This document shows positions 8,901 to 18,065 of a DNA stretch of 64,000 nt, piece after piece. Origin of the DNA: Acinetobacter calcoaceticus DSM 30006 = CIP 81.8. Lineage in GTDB: Bacteria; Pseudomonadota; Gammaproteobacteria; Pseudomonadales; Moraxellaceae. The notes under the pieces are model-generated. The model was given only the letters and a program-made list of their open reading frames with translations. It was not told the origin of the DNA and did not search any database. Within the stretch, counting starts at the first letter, position 1. The number at the start of each line of letters is the position of its first letter. The position numbers and the translations under genes were made by a program. The stretch spans positions 310,001 through 374,000 of the forward strand of contig NZ_KB849779.1 of NCBI RefSeq assembly GCF_000368965.1, written 5' to 3'.

Positions 8901-9604
8901 TGTTTGAGCTGAGCAAGTTGTTCAAATTGAATTGTTGGTTTTTCGGGAAGTTTAAAATGTGCAGAACTAAAATTAAGTGAGTCTTCGACCAGTTTGACAA
9001 AACTATCAACACTCTTAAGTTCACCTGCCAGATACAAGGCATCAATTACGGTTTGATGTTGAGACTGTATCCACTCTCGGAGCACATCATGAATGAGTTG
9101 TCGGCTATAGGTTTTTGCATCATCGGTAATTTGAGCACGTTCAATTTTGCCACTCTCAAAAGCAAACTCACGTAATAGTTTTTGGCTAAAGCTATCGAGT
9201 GTTCCAACAAATAGCTCATCGAACTGATCTATAACTAATTTTAAACGCTCACACGCATAGGCAATACGCGTCGCAAAGCTTTTTAAAATATGTTGGAGTA
9301 ACAAATCAGGCTCTTGCTCGGCCTGCATAAGTAATTCATGTTCTGTAAAACTGCGCTTCGTCTCTAAATAACGATACGTTTCGACCAAACGGGCACGAAT
9401 ACGGCTTTTTAACTCGGCAGCGGCAGCACGGGTAAAAGTGGTCGCAATCACTTGTCGAGGCAAGTATTTTTCAAGAAAAATACGGACCATCAAGCTCGAT
9501 AAAGTATAAGTTTTTCCTGTACCTGCTGAAGCTTCAATTAAGTGTAATCCACTAAAATCAATATCAATAATAGGTTGATAAGACACCTGTACTCTTGAGT
9601 TCAT
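5906..9604 (-). CDS. recB: Exodeoxyribonuclease V subunit beta (RecB helicase-nuclease)
   Basis: The 3'-5' helicase and only nuclease subunit of RecBCD, which loads RecA after Chi recognition. At 1232 residues it is slightly longer than E. coli RecB (1180). Walker A is SAGTGKT at 26-32, and Walker B is LVDEFQDTN. Later helicase motifs include MTIHQSKGLEFKIVFL and LWYVALTRASH. The C-terminal nuclease domain keeps the RecB-family signature GSIDLVYFDG...IADYKSN, with the metal-binding Asp and catalytic Lys in DYK. It starts three bases after the recC stop codon, so the two are probably translationally coupled. All catalytic elements look intact. Confidence 0.97.
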   Translation of the reverse strand: MNSRVQVSYQPIIDIDFSGLHLIEASAGTGKTYTLSSLMVRIFLEKYLPRQVIATTFTRAAAAELKSRIRARLVETYRYLETKRSFTEHELLMQAEQEPDLLLQHILKSFATRIAYACERLKLVIDQFDELFVGTLDSFSQKLLREFAFESGKIERAQITDDAKTYSRQLIHDVLREWIQSQHQTVIDALYLAGELKSVDSFVKLVEDSLNFSSAHFKLPEKPTIQFEQLAQLKQLATEIDLSLLEHYYQLDGEHYKHVSGTVFRNGAFNKLFSECLPQLLQVLTQSDSILVFDGSLSAQRELVFKFLGQIADQKVFKKCPAEISDGFYQHPCIQQIQQLFGVLKNYAEQFDQLHIYLKAYLCVEVKKRLPQVLQNKGETTFSQQIRTLSDALKGEQGQRFAVFVQARYPLILVDEFQDTNQDQDDMLASIWRHPQRYQKGCMIMVGDRKQAIYGFRGGDMLTFLNAYKDIQAKHGREYKLIHNHRSVADLVEVVDALFQRQIDFGEQVQYDPIRAGTRPHPVLIEHNNHNSHPLRWLMLKDKETEAQQVAWKIRDLLNRSHEGHLYFQKDSQTQTLNEDDIAVLSRNHDGLDKVQYELERLGIRVNRPSKRSVFDCTIAQDVGALLTAILHPYDEAKVKRALISRLFAMDLKQLLQLEQTAEGLSQFMTGFDSIRELWSSQGFLVAWQQCLSQFDIWQNLVAAQSKDNERVVVNLRHLTEILSQHSEKYSGAQNLYHWYLKQLRSPLDRDWELERKLSSEAGVQLMTIHQSKGLEFKIVFLLGADKPFRENNKTLNFSTQDVVQPDSSQMLTQRVVAIADKTYLNEIELKQHEERALAEQNRLWYVALTRASHRVYAILQDADGKSVSGLAFWKNRNEPFQHHCCTDEMVLEQMPQAIHLAKQTSIIELQAQRFPEQRFYSRGKTSFSYLAQHLKHKVGTDLLASQSNDAVLAEDELDLVNTVETISAQPIDWIKNNFPRGTLAGNFLHEIFEHIDFQCSDDWVIEIRRRFKNDYSSLWLDLLSKYKESFPEEEDAENLLYQSVAQWLQDVLRTPLYQGFRLNQLQPEQHLSEFPFYLALSDRVLAMTRVQQLFAEYGLNMPELLEARSARYLNGSIDLVYFDGQRYHIADYKSNYLGEDLADYRSDNIAQSMSLASYWLQAGLYLVALHRYLQVKMQDYQIEQHLGGATYLYLRGMNGEAEQGYYYWQPSIEFILRLDAILGYFAEDKIA

Positions 9605-9607
9605 GTC

Positions 9608-12600
9608 TTACTCCGAATGTTGAAATTGAAAAACTGGATGATACAGATCATACGCAAATTCATCACAAGCATGTTGAAGCAAAGCTTGTGCATCTTGTTC
9701 TTGTAAAATAAAGCTCCAGTCTTGATGCAACTTGCAAGCTTCATTTTGAGTCATGTCCATGGTGGTAAATGACCCTGTTTCATTCCAGTATTTTAACAGC
9801 TCAGCATAACTCTTCTCATCCAGTTTTGCTTTTTCTGCCTGATTTGCTGTTTCCCACTGATATGCTTTGGCTTTTTCTAGTGGTTTTAATAATAAGGCTG
9901 CTGGCAAAACTAGTGGCTGTTGTTGAGCATAACGCCAGATTTTAAACCATGGCTGTAAATATTGCCGAGCTTGCTCAGAACTTACGCCGCTACAAATAAC
10001 GGTTTGATCGCTAAAAACTACAATACGGCGTTTTTCAGCGCCAGCACTTCCCTCATTAAGATAGGCCAACCAAAGTAGATGTTCCAACCAGACTTTCGCA
10101 CGTCTTTTTGCCCGAGCACTCGACGGCTCCATACTGACCCAATCCTGAGTTTCAGACTTTGGAACAGTAATATTCATATGAAGCTGTTTGGCAATTCGCC
10201 AAACTCGCTGAGTCGTTTCAGTTACCGCTGGTGCATAATGATGGAGGCGTTCAAGCAAGCACTCTTGTTCAAAAATACCTTGCTGCCACGCGCTATATTT
10301 GACTTTGCCTACAGGCAATTGATCAAGTAATACCTCAGGTTGTGCTTGTTGATCGGATTGCTGTAAAAAATGTCGAATCGCATAACGTCCTAAACCATCT
10401 AGTAACAAGGGTTCATTTTGGTCAAGCAGTCCAACACTTCCTAAGTTTTCAACACCCAAAGTTTTCAAATATAGTCGTGCGGGGAATGTCACATCCTGTA
10501 TCCATTGCTGGCTATCTAAAACCAACATGTCAGGCGCTTGCAGCGGATAGGTCGTATTCGCCCAAGGTTGACGGTTTCCTGAGACTTGCTGAATTTGTGA
10601 AGCAACCTTAAACCAATGATCTTGGTAACGAACACCACTTTTTTCTACAGTAAAACCTTTCGGATCAAAGGGCTGTAAATGATGGAGGTGATAAAGCTGT
10701 TTTAACTGAGCTGGAATCTCAATCCCTTCAACAACTACATTTTCAGATACATCGTCTTCGGCTTTTACAATCAAGGCAAGGTGTTCACGGAACTCTTGAA
10801 GAATACTAGAAGGTTCTCTCACCTCGCCATCATTCACATCAAACCCGTTATAAAACAGCCATAAATTTTCTTGGGCTAATAATAATGCATCTAAAAAAGC
10901 TCCCTGATCATCTTCAAGACGAGAGCGGTCGCCTAACTGTTGGCGCAATGCATCCATTAAATCAAATGGAACGTGTGTATCACGGTTTGGAAATTGCCCT
11001 GCATCAAGATTTAACATGACCATTAAGCGATAAGGTAGCGGCCGAATATGTCCAATTTGGGCAAAGGTAATCTGCCCAGTCGGTTCCGCTTGTGCACTTT
11101 GGCTTTCTAAGGTCCGTTGAATTTCTTCAATAATATAAGGTAGAGGCAACGTAATTTTGCGCAAAGTTCCTGTTTCTGTCTCTGCGTAATAGCTTGCGAG
11201 CGTCAACATTCGCTCTTGTTTTTTGACAATTTCCCGAACAGCTTTTAAAGCAGCAACACCCACCTGCTCAAATTCGACAATATCTTTACCCAGTACTTGG
11301 AGCCAATATTCAACCGTATAGACTTGCCCCTGTTCATGTAGGGTTAACCAATCACGGCGCTCATTCAAATCTTGATAAATCTGGATGAGTGTACCAATCA
11401 ACTCAAAATCAACTGGTTGAACTTTGGCATAACTCAGCACTTGATTAAATGTTTCATGTACAGGCACAGCAATGCCTAGAGCCAATCGCTCTAAAGCAAA
11501 TTTAAAACTATATCGATAATCGTCATCACCCTCACACAAACTGCGCTTGAGATGCTCTGCATCAAGTCCTCGTTTAAACCCAGCATCGGCAAGTAAATTT
11601 AAAATTCGCTCAACCTGAGCATATTCAAGTTCGTATCGTTGCTGAGTCGCATGCAAGCTTAACCAGTCAGCAAAATCATCAAAGCTAAAACGCCCTTGCA
11701 TCAGCTGAATACGCCCAATCACGGCACGCCAAGCATTTAATGCATCAAGTGATGCAACTCCTGCAATTTTCACTGGCAAATGCACACCCTGCTCAGTGGC
11801 AGTTGCAGGAAATACACTCCGAATTAAAGGCTCTATGTCGGTCAAATTAGGAACTAAAACTAAAATATCATTTGGGCGACGCGGCTGCTCATGTGCTTTG
11901 GCCAACCAACCAATCAGTTGCTCTTTAAGTACTTCAAGCTGACGTAAAGTAGAATGGCAAACATGGATCTGAATAGAGTCATCGTCTGGAGCAAGCTCAT
12001 ATTGCTTAGCTTGGGGTTCAACCAAATGCAAAATATCGGATTGAACTTTACCGAGTAAACTTTCAGGGAAATCATCCACAAAAGCATCAACCCATTTACC
12101 CTCTTCACCCGTAGATAAATTTGATAATAGCGAAAAGTGGTCGCGGGCTTGTTTACCTAATCTTGTTAAAAGTGGATGTCTGGACTCACGTGCTTCAGCA
12201 TTAAAGTTGAGTGTAAATTTATTAAAGAAATCGCTAATTTCAGCATCCGTTGCCTTAGGGTTTTTCGCAATAAAGCGCTCTTTCACCCCTAAGTCATAAC
12301 GCTGTTTCCACAGTGGATCAACGCTATCTGCCCAATATTCTTGCGAAGGGTTATAGTGCAAAATTAGCACATCAATATATTGCCCTAAACGGCGCAAGAA
12401 CTGTAACTGGCTTGGCGGTAAATCCAATAATGTAAAGATCACCACCTGATGAGGTAATCTTGAAATAGCCCATTTACTGCGATCTGGATGTTCGATCTCT
12501 TGCCAAAACAACGCATCAATTTGCTGCATTTGCAAAAAGTCATCATGAAAATGTTGCTGCCACAACCATCGCTGCCAACGTTCTAGCTCTTGAGTTTGAT

Positions 12601-13243
12601 GCAATGCAAAAGCAGTAACCTCTTCGTCTTTTTGCACAATATATTTTTCAATATCGAGCGCTCGCCCTTGCCCCCAAGCAGCCAACCAGTTCTCTGGACA
12701 CGTACAACTATTTTCACAACCACGCTGACACTGTCCACGATAAATCATGTAGTTACTAAATAGGTCGGCAACCTGCTCAGCCACCCAATACAGCATTTTT
12801 TGTTTTTTTAGTTGTTTATCTATGCCTTGCTCAAGCCGGTCTGCGCTGTCATAAATGCGCTGAACAATAGAATGGAGAGGATGTGAGGTATCTATGCTAA
12901 TTGCATCAGGTTGTATAAATTCATACAAAGCCTGATGAACCCGCCATTTAAAAATTAAACGGGGGATGTTCGCTTTACGGACCTGTTCTTTATGGGCAGT
13001 TAAAACTTGCTGATAGGCATACCACTGGAAACCTCGTACCCGTTGATGAAACTGGTAATTGGCACTCATGCCTTGCTGTTCTGCAAGTTTCTGTATTAGC
13101 CACTGCTCAACCGCAGGACTTGGAACAACAAAATGCTGTGTTTTCAAAACCTGTAAAGGATGCGTTGAAGTTTGCGATGTAGACGCTAATACACCTTGCA
13201 ACAACACATCAATACGTTGGCTTTGAATAACATGTATCCCCAT
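9608..13243 (-). CDS. recC: Exodeoxyribonuclease V subunit gamma (RecC)
   Basis: The Chi-recognition and strand-splitting subunit of RecBCD. RecC has an inactive helicase-like fold, and accordingly no intact Walker A motif is visible. At 1211 residues it is longer than E. coli RecC (1122). Family-like segments include FVVPSPAVEQWLIQKLAEQ near the N-terminus and RPNDILVLVPNLTDIEPLI in the middle. A short cysteine group, CQRGCENSCTCP, near residue 175 is unusual and may be a small metal-binding insertion. It is the first gene of recC-recB-recD and is divergent from the DUF697-like gene across 112 bp. Confidence 0.94.
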   Translation of the reverse strand: MGIHVIQSQRIDVLLQGVLASTSQTSTHPLQVLKTQHFVVPSPAVEQWLIQKLAEQQGMSANYQFHQRVRGFQWYAYQQVLTAHKEQVRKANIPRLIFKWRVHQALYEFIQPDAISIDTSHPLHSIVQRIYDSADRLEQGIDKQLKKQKMLYWVAEQVADLFSNYMIYRGQCQRGCENSCTCPENWLAAWGQGRALDIEKYIVQKDEEVTAFALHQTQELERWQRWLWQQHFHDDFLQMQQIDALFWQEIEHPDRSKWAISRLPHQVVIFTLLDLPPSQLQFLRRLGQYIDVLILHYNPSQEYWADSVDPLWKQRYDLGVKERFIAKNPKATDAEISDFFNKFTLNFNAEARESRHPLLTRLGKQARDHFSLLSNLSTGEEGKWVDAFVDDFPESLLGKVQSDILHLVEPQAKQYELAPDDDSIQIHVCHSTLRQLEVLKEQLIGWLAKAHEQPRRPNDILVLVPNLTDIEPLIRSVFPATATEQGVHLPVKIAGVASLDALNAWRAVIGRIQLMQGRFSFDDFADWLSLHATQQRYELEYAQVERILNLLADAGFKRGLDAEHLKRSLCEGDDDYRYSFKFALERLALGIAVPVHETFNQVLSYAKVQPVDFELIGTLIQIYQDLNERRDWLTLHEQGQVYTVEYWLQVLGKDIVEFEQVGVAALKAVREIVKKQERMLTLASYYAETETGTLRKITLPLPYIIEEIQRTLESQSAQAEPTGQITFAQIGHIRPLPYRLMVMLNLDAGQFPNRDTHVPFDLMDALRQQLGDRSRLEDDQGAFLDALLLAQENLWLFYNGFDVNDGEVREPSSILQEFREHLALIVKAEDDVSENVVVEGIEIPAQLKQLYHLHHLQPFDPKGFTVEKSGVRYQDHWFKVASQIQQVSGNRQPWANTTYPLQAPDMLVLDSQQWIQDVTFPARLYLKTLGVENLGSVGLLDQNEPLLLDGLGRYAIRHFLQQSDQQAQPEVLLDQLPVGKVKYSAWQQGIFEQECLLERLHHYAPAVTETTQRVWRIAKQLHMNITVPKSETQDWVSMEPSSARAKRRAKVWLEHLLWLAYLNEGSAGAEKRRIVVFSDQTVICSGVSSEQARQYLQPWFKIWRYAQQQPLVLPAALLLKPLEKAKAYQWETANQAEKAKLDEKSYAELLKYWNETGSFTTMDMTQNEACKLHQDWSFILQEQDAQALLQHACDEFAYDLYHPVFQFQHSE

Positions 13244-13355
13244 TTATTTCATATCCTGCTTGCATAATTTATGCACAAAATCATAAACATTCATTACTAT
13301 ACAACTGAATCTGACTATGTCACGTTGGTTTAAACACAGCATAATTTAACTTTAG

Positions 13356-13919
13356 GTGTCACTTACGCTTGGTTTAAATGACGCCATCAAGAAACTTACA
13401 CAGGTAGACATTATGAAAATTGATAACATTCCTGACTATATTGATCCTAGCCTAAATCTGGAACAAATTCGCGATGAGTGTCATGACCTCATCAAAAAAA
13501 GAGCTTACGTCTCAGCAGGAGCGGCAATTGTACCCATTCCTTTTTTAGACGTGGTGATAGACTTGGGAATTTTGTCGTACCTTATTCCAGATATCAATTC
13601 CCGTTTTGGCTTAGCACCTGAGCACGTGAGTGTTTACGACCCAAAAACTAAAACAATTCATTGGGATGAATTACGTAAACGCGGTTTTGAATTTTCAGGT
13701 TTTGTAGTGGCACGTACTACTGTTAAAAAAACATTTAATGGTTTTTTGGGCAAAATCGTAACGAAACAAGTGACTAAATTTATACCGCTAGGCGGACAAA
13801 TTGTAGCAGCAAGTTTAGGCTATTTCATGATGAAAAAAATAGCAGAAACTCACCTGAATGACAGTTACAATCTTGCAAAACGTATTCAGCAAAAAAGCCG
13901 TACCACTATTGTAAATTAG
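13356..13919 (+). CDS. DUF697-like membrane-associated protein
   Basis: A 187-residue protein of unknown function. The AYVSAGAAIVPIPFLDVVIDLGIL segment (about residues 50-73) and a C-terminal IPLGGQIVAASLGYFMMKKIA segment are hydrophobic and glycine/proline-rich. This resembles the DUF697/YcjF group found fused to or near GTPases, although no GTPase is adjacent. The GTG start at 13356 has only a weak ribosome site. An ATG at 13413 after AGGTAG would give a product 19 residues shorter. It faces away from recC and ends at a good terminator that overlaps the end of the next, convergent gene. The function is unknown and the family call is tentative. Confidence 0.7.
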   Translation: MSLTLGLNDAIKKLTQVDIMKIDNIPDYIDPSLNLEQIRDECHDLIKKRAYVSAGAAIVPIPFLDVVIDLGILSYLIPDINSRFGLAPEHVSVYDPKTKTIHWDELRKRGFEFSGFVVARTTVKKTFNGFLGKIVTKQVTKFIPLGGQIVAASLGYFMMKKIAETHLNDSYNLAKRIQQKSRTTIVN

Positions 13920-13933
13920 TAGATACCTTAATG

Positions 13934-13964
13934 GCTGAGAGCTTAATCTGCTCTCAGCTGTTTT
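13934..13964 (+). terminator. Terminator overlapping the 3' end of pap
   Basis: GCTGAGAGC and GCTCTCAGC form a perfect 9-bp stem around a 7-nt loop, then TGTTTT. It ends the plus-strand DUF697-like gene. Its loop and right arm lie within the last codons of the opposing phosphotransferase gene (stop at 13943-13945). Confidence 0.75.
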
Positions 13965-15361
13965 AAAACTGCCTTTAATACTTCTAGACGTGCAGTATAT
14001 TTATCATCAGTTGCAACAATATACCAAGGTGCGTATTCAGTGCTGGTTCGCTCAAACATATCTGCTGCCGCTTTTAAATAATCGTCCCACTTATCACGAT
14101 TACGCCAATCCTCTGCGGTAATTTTAAAGCGTTTATGCGGTGCCTCTTCTCTTGCTTTAAAACGCTGTTCCTGCTCATCTTTGCTAATTGCCAGCCAAAT
14201 TTTTACTACAATCGTTTGACTATCAAATAAATCTTTTTCAAAACGATTAATTTCGTCATAGGCACGCTGCCACTCTAAAGGCGAAGCAAAACCTTCAACA
14301 CGTTCAACGAGTACTCGCCCATACCAAGTCCGATCAAAGATCGTGATTTTTTCAGCCTCATTAATACGGTTCCAAAAACGCCATAAATAAGGATGTCGTG
14401 CCTCGTACCGTTCAGGTGCTCCAATACAGTGAATATCATATTCACGCGGATCTAGGTTTTTAACAATTCGCTTAATTGCGCCGCCTTTACCAGCGGCATC
14501 CATCCCCTCAAAAGCAATCACGACATTGCGTTTATCAAAACGCATTGCATCAGCAATTTTTTTGCTGAGTTTATCGAGCTCTTTTTTATATTCAGCTTTT
14601 TCAAGTGGCTCATTAGAAGGTTTTAATAAACTCTCGGGAATTTGGGCTTGTTGCCATTTTCCTTTAACTTCAGTTTCATGGTCAGGAAGTTGACGCATGT
14701 GTTGCAAAAGGTACTGAGCAAAAAACTGGTCGCGTTGTGTTTCATCTTCGCCATCAATAATGTACCAATCGTCGGTAAAACGGCGGCGTAACTTTTGCAA
14801 GGTGTCATATTGTTTTTTATTACGCCAGTCTAGGCCGTGGAGCTTATGCCAGTGCTGCTCTGATGGATCGATCTTGTCCAAACGTTTTTGCAGTGATTTC
14901 CATGAAAGATCAAACCAGACTTTAACCACATCGACATAATTATTTTTCAAATCTTGTTCGAATGCCCGCATACTTTCTACGTAAGCATCAAATCGTGCCT
15001 CATCTAAGGGTTCAGACACATGAGTGGCTGTGACAAGCAAATCGCTATACCAATTGCCAAACATCACCACAATTTGACCTTCGGTAGGAATAAACTCCGA
15101 ATACGATTGCCAAAACGCTTCGGTATCTGTCAGCACACGCGGCGCATCTGCTTTTACTCGTAAATATCTTGGGTCTAACCACTCGCGAAGTTGCTTAACC
15201 GCTTCCCCTTTTCCAGCCAGTTCAATACCACTCATTAAAATGAGTGTACTTTTAGCATTCGGCTTCCCTCGACTTTCTTTTAGAGCATATTGTGCTTCAA
15301 TCAAATCGACTGAAAGCTGTTCTTCATCTCGAATTTCAAATTTTGGTTGTTGTTCACTCAT
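13943..15361 (-). CDS. pap: Polyphosphate:AMP phosphotransferase (two-domain PPK2)
   Basis: Phosphorylates AMP to ADP using polyphosphate, linking polyphosphate stores to nucleotide energy charge. The protein has two tandem PPK2 domains. The first has a Walker A-like SGIELAGKGE at about 44-53 but a degenerate second motif (FGNWYSD). The second has GMDAAGKGG at 286-294 and an intact FDRTWYGR at about 342-349. In class II PPK2 enzymes the C-terminal domain is the catalytic one, and the sequence agrees with that. The length of 472 residues matches the A. johnsonii enzyme that founded the group. It is a single gene, convergent with the DUF697-like gene. Confidence 0.92.
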   Translation of the reverse strand: MSEQQPKFEIRDEEQLSVDLIEAQYALKESRGKPNAKSTLILMSGIELAGKGEAVKQLREWLDPRYLRVKADAPRVLTDTEAFWQSYSEFIPTEGQIVVMFGNWYSDLLVTATHVSEPLDEARFDAYVESMRAFEQDLKNNYVDVVKVWFDLSWKSLQKRLDKIDPSEQHWHKLHGLDWRNKKQYDTLQKLRRRFTDDWYIIDGEDETQRDQFFAQYLLQHMRQLPDHETEVKGKWQQAQIPESLLKPSNEPLEKAEYKKELDKLSKKIADAMRFDKRNVVIAFEGMDAAGKGGAIKRIVKNLDPREYDIHCIGAPERYEARHPYLWRFWNRINEAEKITIFDRTWYGRVLVERVEGFASPLEWQRAYDEINRFEKDLFDSQTIVVKIWLAISKDEQEQRFKAREEAPHKRFKITAEDWRNRDKWDDYLKAAADMFERTSTEYAPWYIVATDDKYTARLEVLKAVLKQLRAD

Positions 15362-15570
15362 AGTCCACGGCTCTAATCATTTATTGTTTAATTTCGATGA
15401 TCTTTAACTTATGCGGTTAAATGATGAATTGCTATACAAATTATGTCATTGCGGCCAAATTCCATCTAAAAATTGACGCATGAATCATTTTTTTTACATC
15501 TTCTCGCCATAGTACAAGGTTACAATGCCTCTTATGATTTTTTGTAAATAGCCCAATATTAGAGTCTTAC

Positions 15571-16278
15571 ATGTCTAAACTCGCTGCTTTTGATGAACTT
15601 TTACAACAATATAAAACATTTAATTATCACGACAATCCGGTGCTTGCCCAACGTTTGCAAGATGTACAAACATGGCTAAAAGAGCGGATGAAAGATACAC
15701 ATCATGAATTTTTCAACTTGCCTGAACATAAACTCATGGCAGAGTATTTTTTAAATCGTTTATATGGTGGTCCAGAGTTTGATGCCCTTGCAGCGCAAAT
15801 TGAACGCCTCTTGAAATATGCACATAAAGCCGAAAAAGTATTGCCTGAGAATGCGATTAAAACTGGAACTAAATCGGTAAGTTTGGCTGTGCTTGCCACT
15901 CAGCTTGATGAACAAGTGGCGATACAGCTTCTTGAGGATTATCCGGCTGATACGGTATTAACCGATGAAATCATGCGCTTAACCTTAACCAAGCTTGATC
16001 AGGCAGAAGCTCGTTATCAACAACTTGCTCTTCTTGATGATTTAGGTACAGCACTCGATAAATATATGCGCTCATTTATGATGTTTACGGCTTTTAAAAT
16101 GTGTAAAGGCATTGCCCAAAAATATCACTTTGAATTGATGTATGATTTTATTCAAGATGGTTTTACTGCAATGAAACCGTTAAAATCAGCCGAGACGTTT
16201 ATCAAGACTTTTACGGAAAAAGAACGCCAGATTATTGAAAATGTACATTCAGGGCATCCGAATCCGTTTAGAGTGTGA
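15571..16278 (+). CDS. Conserved hypothetical protein with an FFLEELY-like motif
   Basis: A 235-residue, mostly helical, soluble-looking protein of unknown function, with no signal peptide and no membrane segment. EYFLNRLYGG at about 58-67 resembles the motif that names the 'FFLEELY motif protein' group, a label used for uncharacterised gammaproteobacterial proteins. The ATG start gives a plausible length. It precedes ubiE on the same strand by about 150 bp, across which I see only a weak inverted repeat (TCAAC...GTTGA near 16301-16318), so co-transcription is possible. Confidence 0.75.
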   Translation: MSKLAAFDELLQQYKTFNYHDNPVLAQRLQDVQTWLKERMKDTHHEFFNLPEHKLMAEYFLNRLYGGPEFDALAAQIERLLKYAHKAEKVLPENAIKTGTKSVSLAVLATQLDEQVAIQLLEDYPADTVLTDEIMRLTLTKLDQAEARYQQLALLDDLGTALDKYMRSFMMFTAFKMCKGIAQKYHFELMYDFIQDGFTAMKPLKSAETFIKTFTEKERQIIENVHSGHPNPFRV

Positions 16279-16425
16279 TAAGGTCGGCACAGAGAAAAAA
16301 TCAACCTTACGAAGTTGAGATTTTATTCATTATATTTGCATGATGATGCCTGTAAAAATAGACAAAATCTGTCATCATGCAGAACTTATTCCGTTTCACT
16401 TGAGTTTGAGTCTAGGAGAGACAAT

Positions 16426-17373
16426 ATGTCTAACGAAAACCAAAAGCCAACATCTCCAACTGAGCAGGCACAAAGTTCAGACAAAGTTAGCCCATTCCTA
16501 AGCTCACCTTTACCGCAAGGTACCCCTCAAGGGCAACAACAAACTTTACAACAAACCTTAACTGATACACCAGTTAACGGTTCTGTACCGAAATACAATT
16601 TACCGCGTGGTGCTGGCAATACTGGCAACGTGGGAGAAACCACACACTTTGGTTTCTCGACTGTTAAAACTGAAGATAAAGCTCAAAAAGTTGCAGAGGT
16701 TTTCCATTCAGTTGCAAGCAAATATGACTTGATGAATGACTTGATGTCATTTGGTATTCACCGCCTCTGGAAACGCTTTGCAATTAACATGTCAGGTGTA
16801 CGCCGAGGTCAACATGTGTTGGACATTGCTGGTGGTACAGGCGATTTAGCAAAAGTATTCAGCCGTGAAGTTGGTCCTCAAGGCCATGTCGTTCTTTCAG
16901 ACATTAACGAATCCATGCTCAATGTAGGCCGTGACCGTTTGATTGATGCAGGCTGTACTAATGTCGACTTCGTACTTGCCAATGCAGAAACTTTAGAGCC
17001 TTTTGCAGATAACAGCTTTGATCTACTCACCATTAGTTTTGGCTTACGTAACGTGACTGATAAAGATGCAGCACTTGCTTCTATGTTCCGTGTGTTAAAG
17101 CCAGGCGGTCGTTTACTTATTCTTGAATTTTCTAAGCCTGTATTTGAGCCATTCTCAAAACTTTATGATCTCTACTCATTCACTGCTTTACCAATTATGG
17201 GTAAATTAGTTGCCAATGATTCAGAAAGTTATAAGTATTTGGCTGAATCAATTCGTATGCATCCAGACCAACGCACCTTAAAAGGTATGATGGAAAATGC
17301 TGGCTTCCAGAACTGTGACTATCACAACCTTACTGCTGGTATCGTTGCCGTTCACCGTGGCTTCAAACTGTAA
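16426..17373 (+). CDS. ubiE: Demethylmenaquinone / ubiquinone C-methyltransferase
   Basis: SAM-dependent methyltransferase of ubiquinone (and menaquinone) synthesis. The core matches E. coli UbiE closely: [27 protein letters not shown], the SAM-binding motif [10 protein letters not shown] (131-140), and [14 protein letters not shown] chose ATG 16426 because of the AGGAGAG at 16414-16420; an upstream in-frame extension to 16315 lacks such a site. Even so, the protein has about 65 extra N-terminal residues rich in Q, P, T and S compared with E. coli. The role of this tail is unknown. First gene of ubiE-ubiJ-ubiB, with ubiJ 11 bp downstream. Confidence 0.96.
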   Translation: MSNENQKPTSPTEQAQSSDKVSPFLSSPLPQGTPQGQQQTLQQTLTDTPVNGSVPKYNLPRGAGNTGNVGETTHFGFSTVKTEDKAQKVAEVFHSVASKYDLMNDLMSFGIHRLWKRFAINMSGVRRGQHVLDIAGGTGDLAKVFSREVGPQGHVVLSDINESMLNVGRDRLIDAGCTNVDFVLANAETLEPFADNSFDLLTISFGLRNVTDKDAALASMFRVLKPGGRLLILEFSKPVFEPFSKLYDLYSFTALPIMGKLVANDSESYKYLAESIRMHPDQRTLKGMMENAGFQNCDYHNLTAGIVAVHRGFKL

Positions 17374-17384
17374 GGGTTAACGAT

Positions 17385-18053
17385 ATGTGGTCGATTCTGG
17401 CACTCGGTGCAGTCGAACGTATCATTCATCATCTGATCGATCTGGATGCGGTTACACGCATTCAGCTTAATCAGTTACAGGGCAAAATGTTGCGTGTCGC
17501 AATCGACAGTCCGCAACTTTCTGTCGATGTATTCTTTGACCAAGAAAAAGTACGTCTTGAACCTACCGCAACAGGGCACAGTGAAAAACCTTCTATTTTT
17601 GAACAACGCCCTTTTGATGAGCAATTCAAAATTTCTGAAGCTACAGCAACTTTGCATGTTAAAGATGTCATTGAGCTGATCAAACTATTGGTCAGCGATC
17701 CAGATCAGATTGGCAATATCCCATTGCAAGGTGATTATCACCTGTTACAGGATATTCAAAAAATCATGCAACAAGCTGAACCAGATTTAGCTGCGCACTT
17801 ATCAAGATGGGTTGGTCCTCAACTTGCCCACGAAATTGGCAAGATTCAGCTTGCACCAAAACATTTAAAACGCTCTCTTCAAAGCCATCTGTTTTTTGCT
17901 GAAGATGCATTAAAAGAAGATAGCGGTCTATTTGCCCCTCGCTGGGAAATGGACGACTTAACTCAAGCAACGCGCAAGCTTAATCAAGACATTGACCGTC
18001 TAGAAGCAAGATTGCAGCAACTCAACGCACAACTACAACCCTCTCAAGACTAG
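17385..18053 (+). CDS. ubiJ: Ubiquinone biosynthesis accessory factor UbiJ
   Basis: Lipid-binding accessory factor of the soluble Ubi complex that carries ubiquinone intermediates. At 222 residues it is about the size of E. coli UbiJ (201). The N-terminal half looks like an SCP2 sterol-carrier domain. The C-terminal tail (about 190-218) is a short coiled coil with regularly spaced Leu/Ile and Gln. Position between ubiE and ubiB is the same as in E. coli and is the strongest support for the name. There are 12 bp to ubiB. Confidence 0.88.
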   Translation: MWSILALGAVERIIHHLIDLDAVTRIQLNQLQGKMLRVAIDSPQLSVDVFFDQEKVRLEPTATGHSEKPSIFEQRPFDEQFKISEATATLHVKDVIELIKLLVSDPDQIGNIPLQGDYHLLQDIQKIMQQAEPDLAAHLSRWVGPQLAHEIGKIQLAPKHLKRSLQSHLFFAEDALKEDSGLFAPRWEMDDLTQATRKLNQDIDRLEARLQQLNAQLQPSQD

Positions 18054-18065
18054 GTAAGACTGTAT

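Noticed and set aside
16315..16425. Upstream extension of ubiE
   Set aside because: It has no ribosome site, while ATG 16426 has AGGAGAG at good distance. The extension is not like UbiE.
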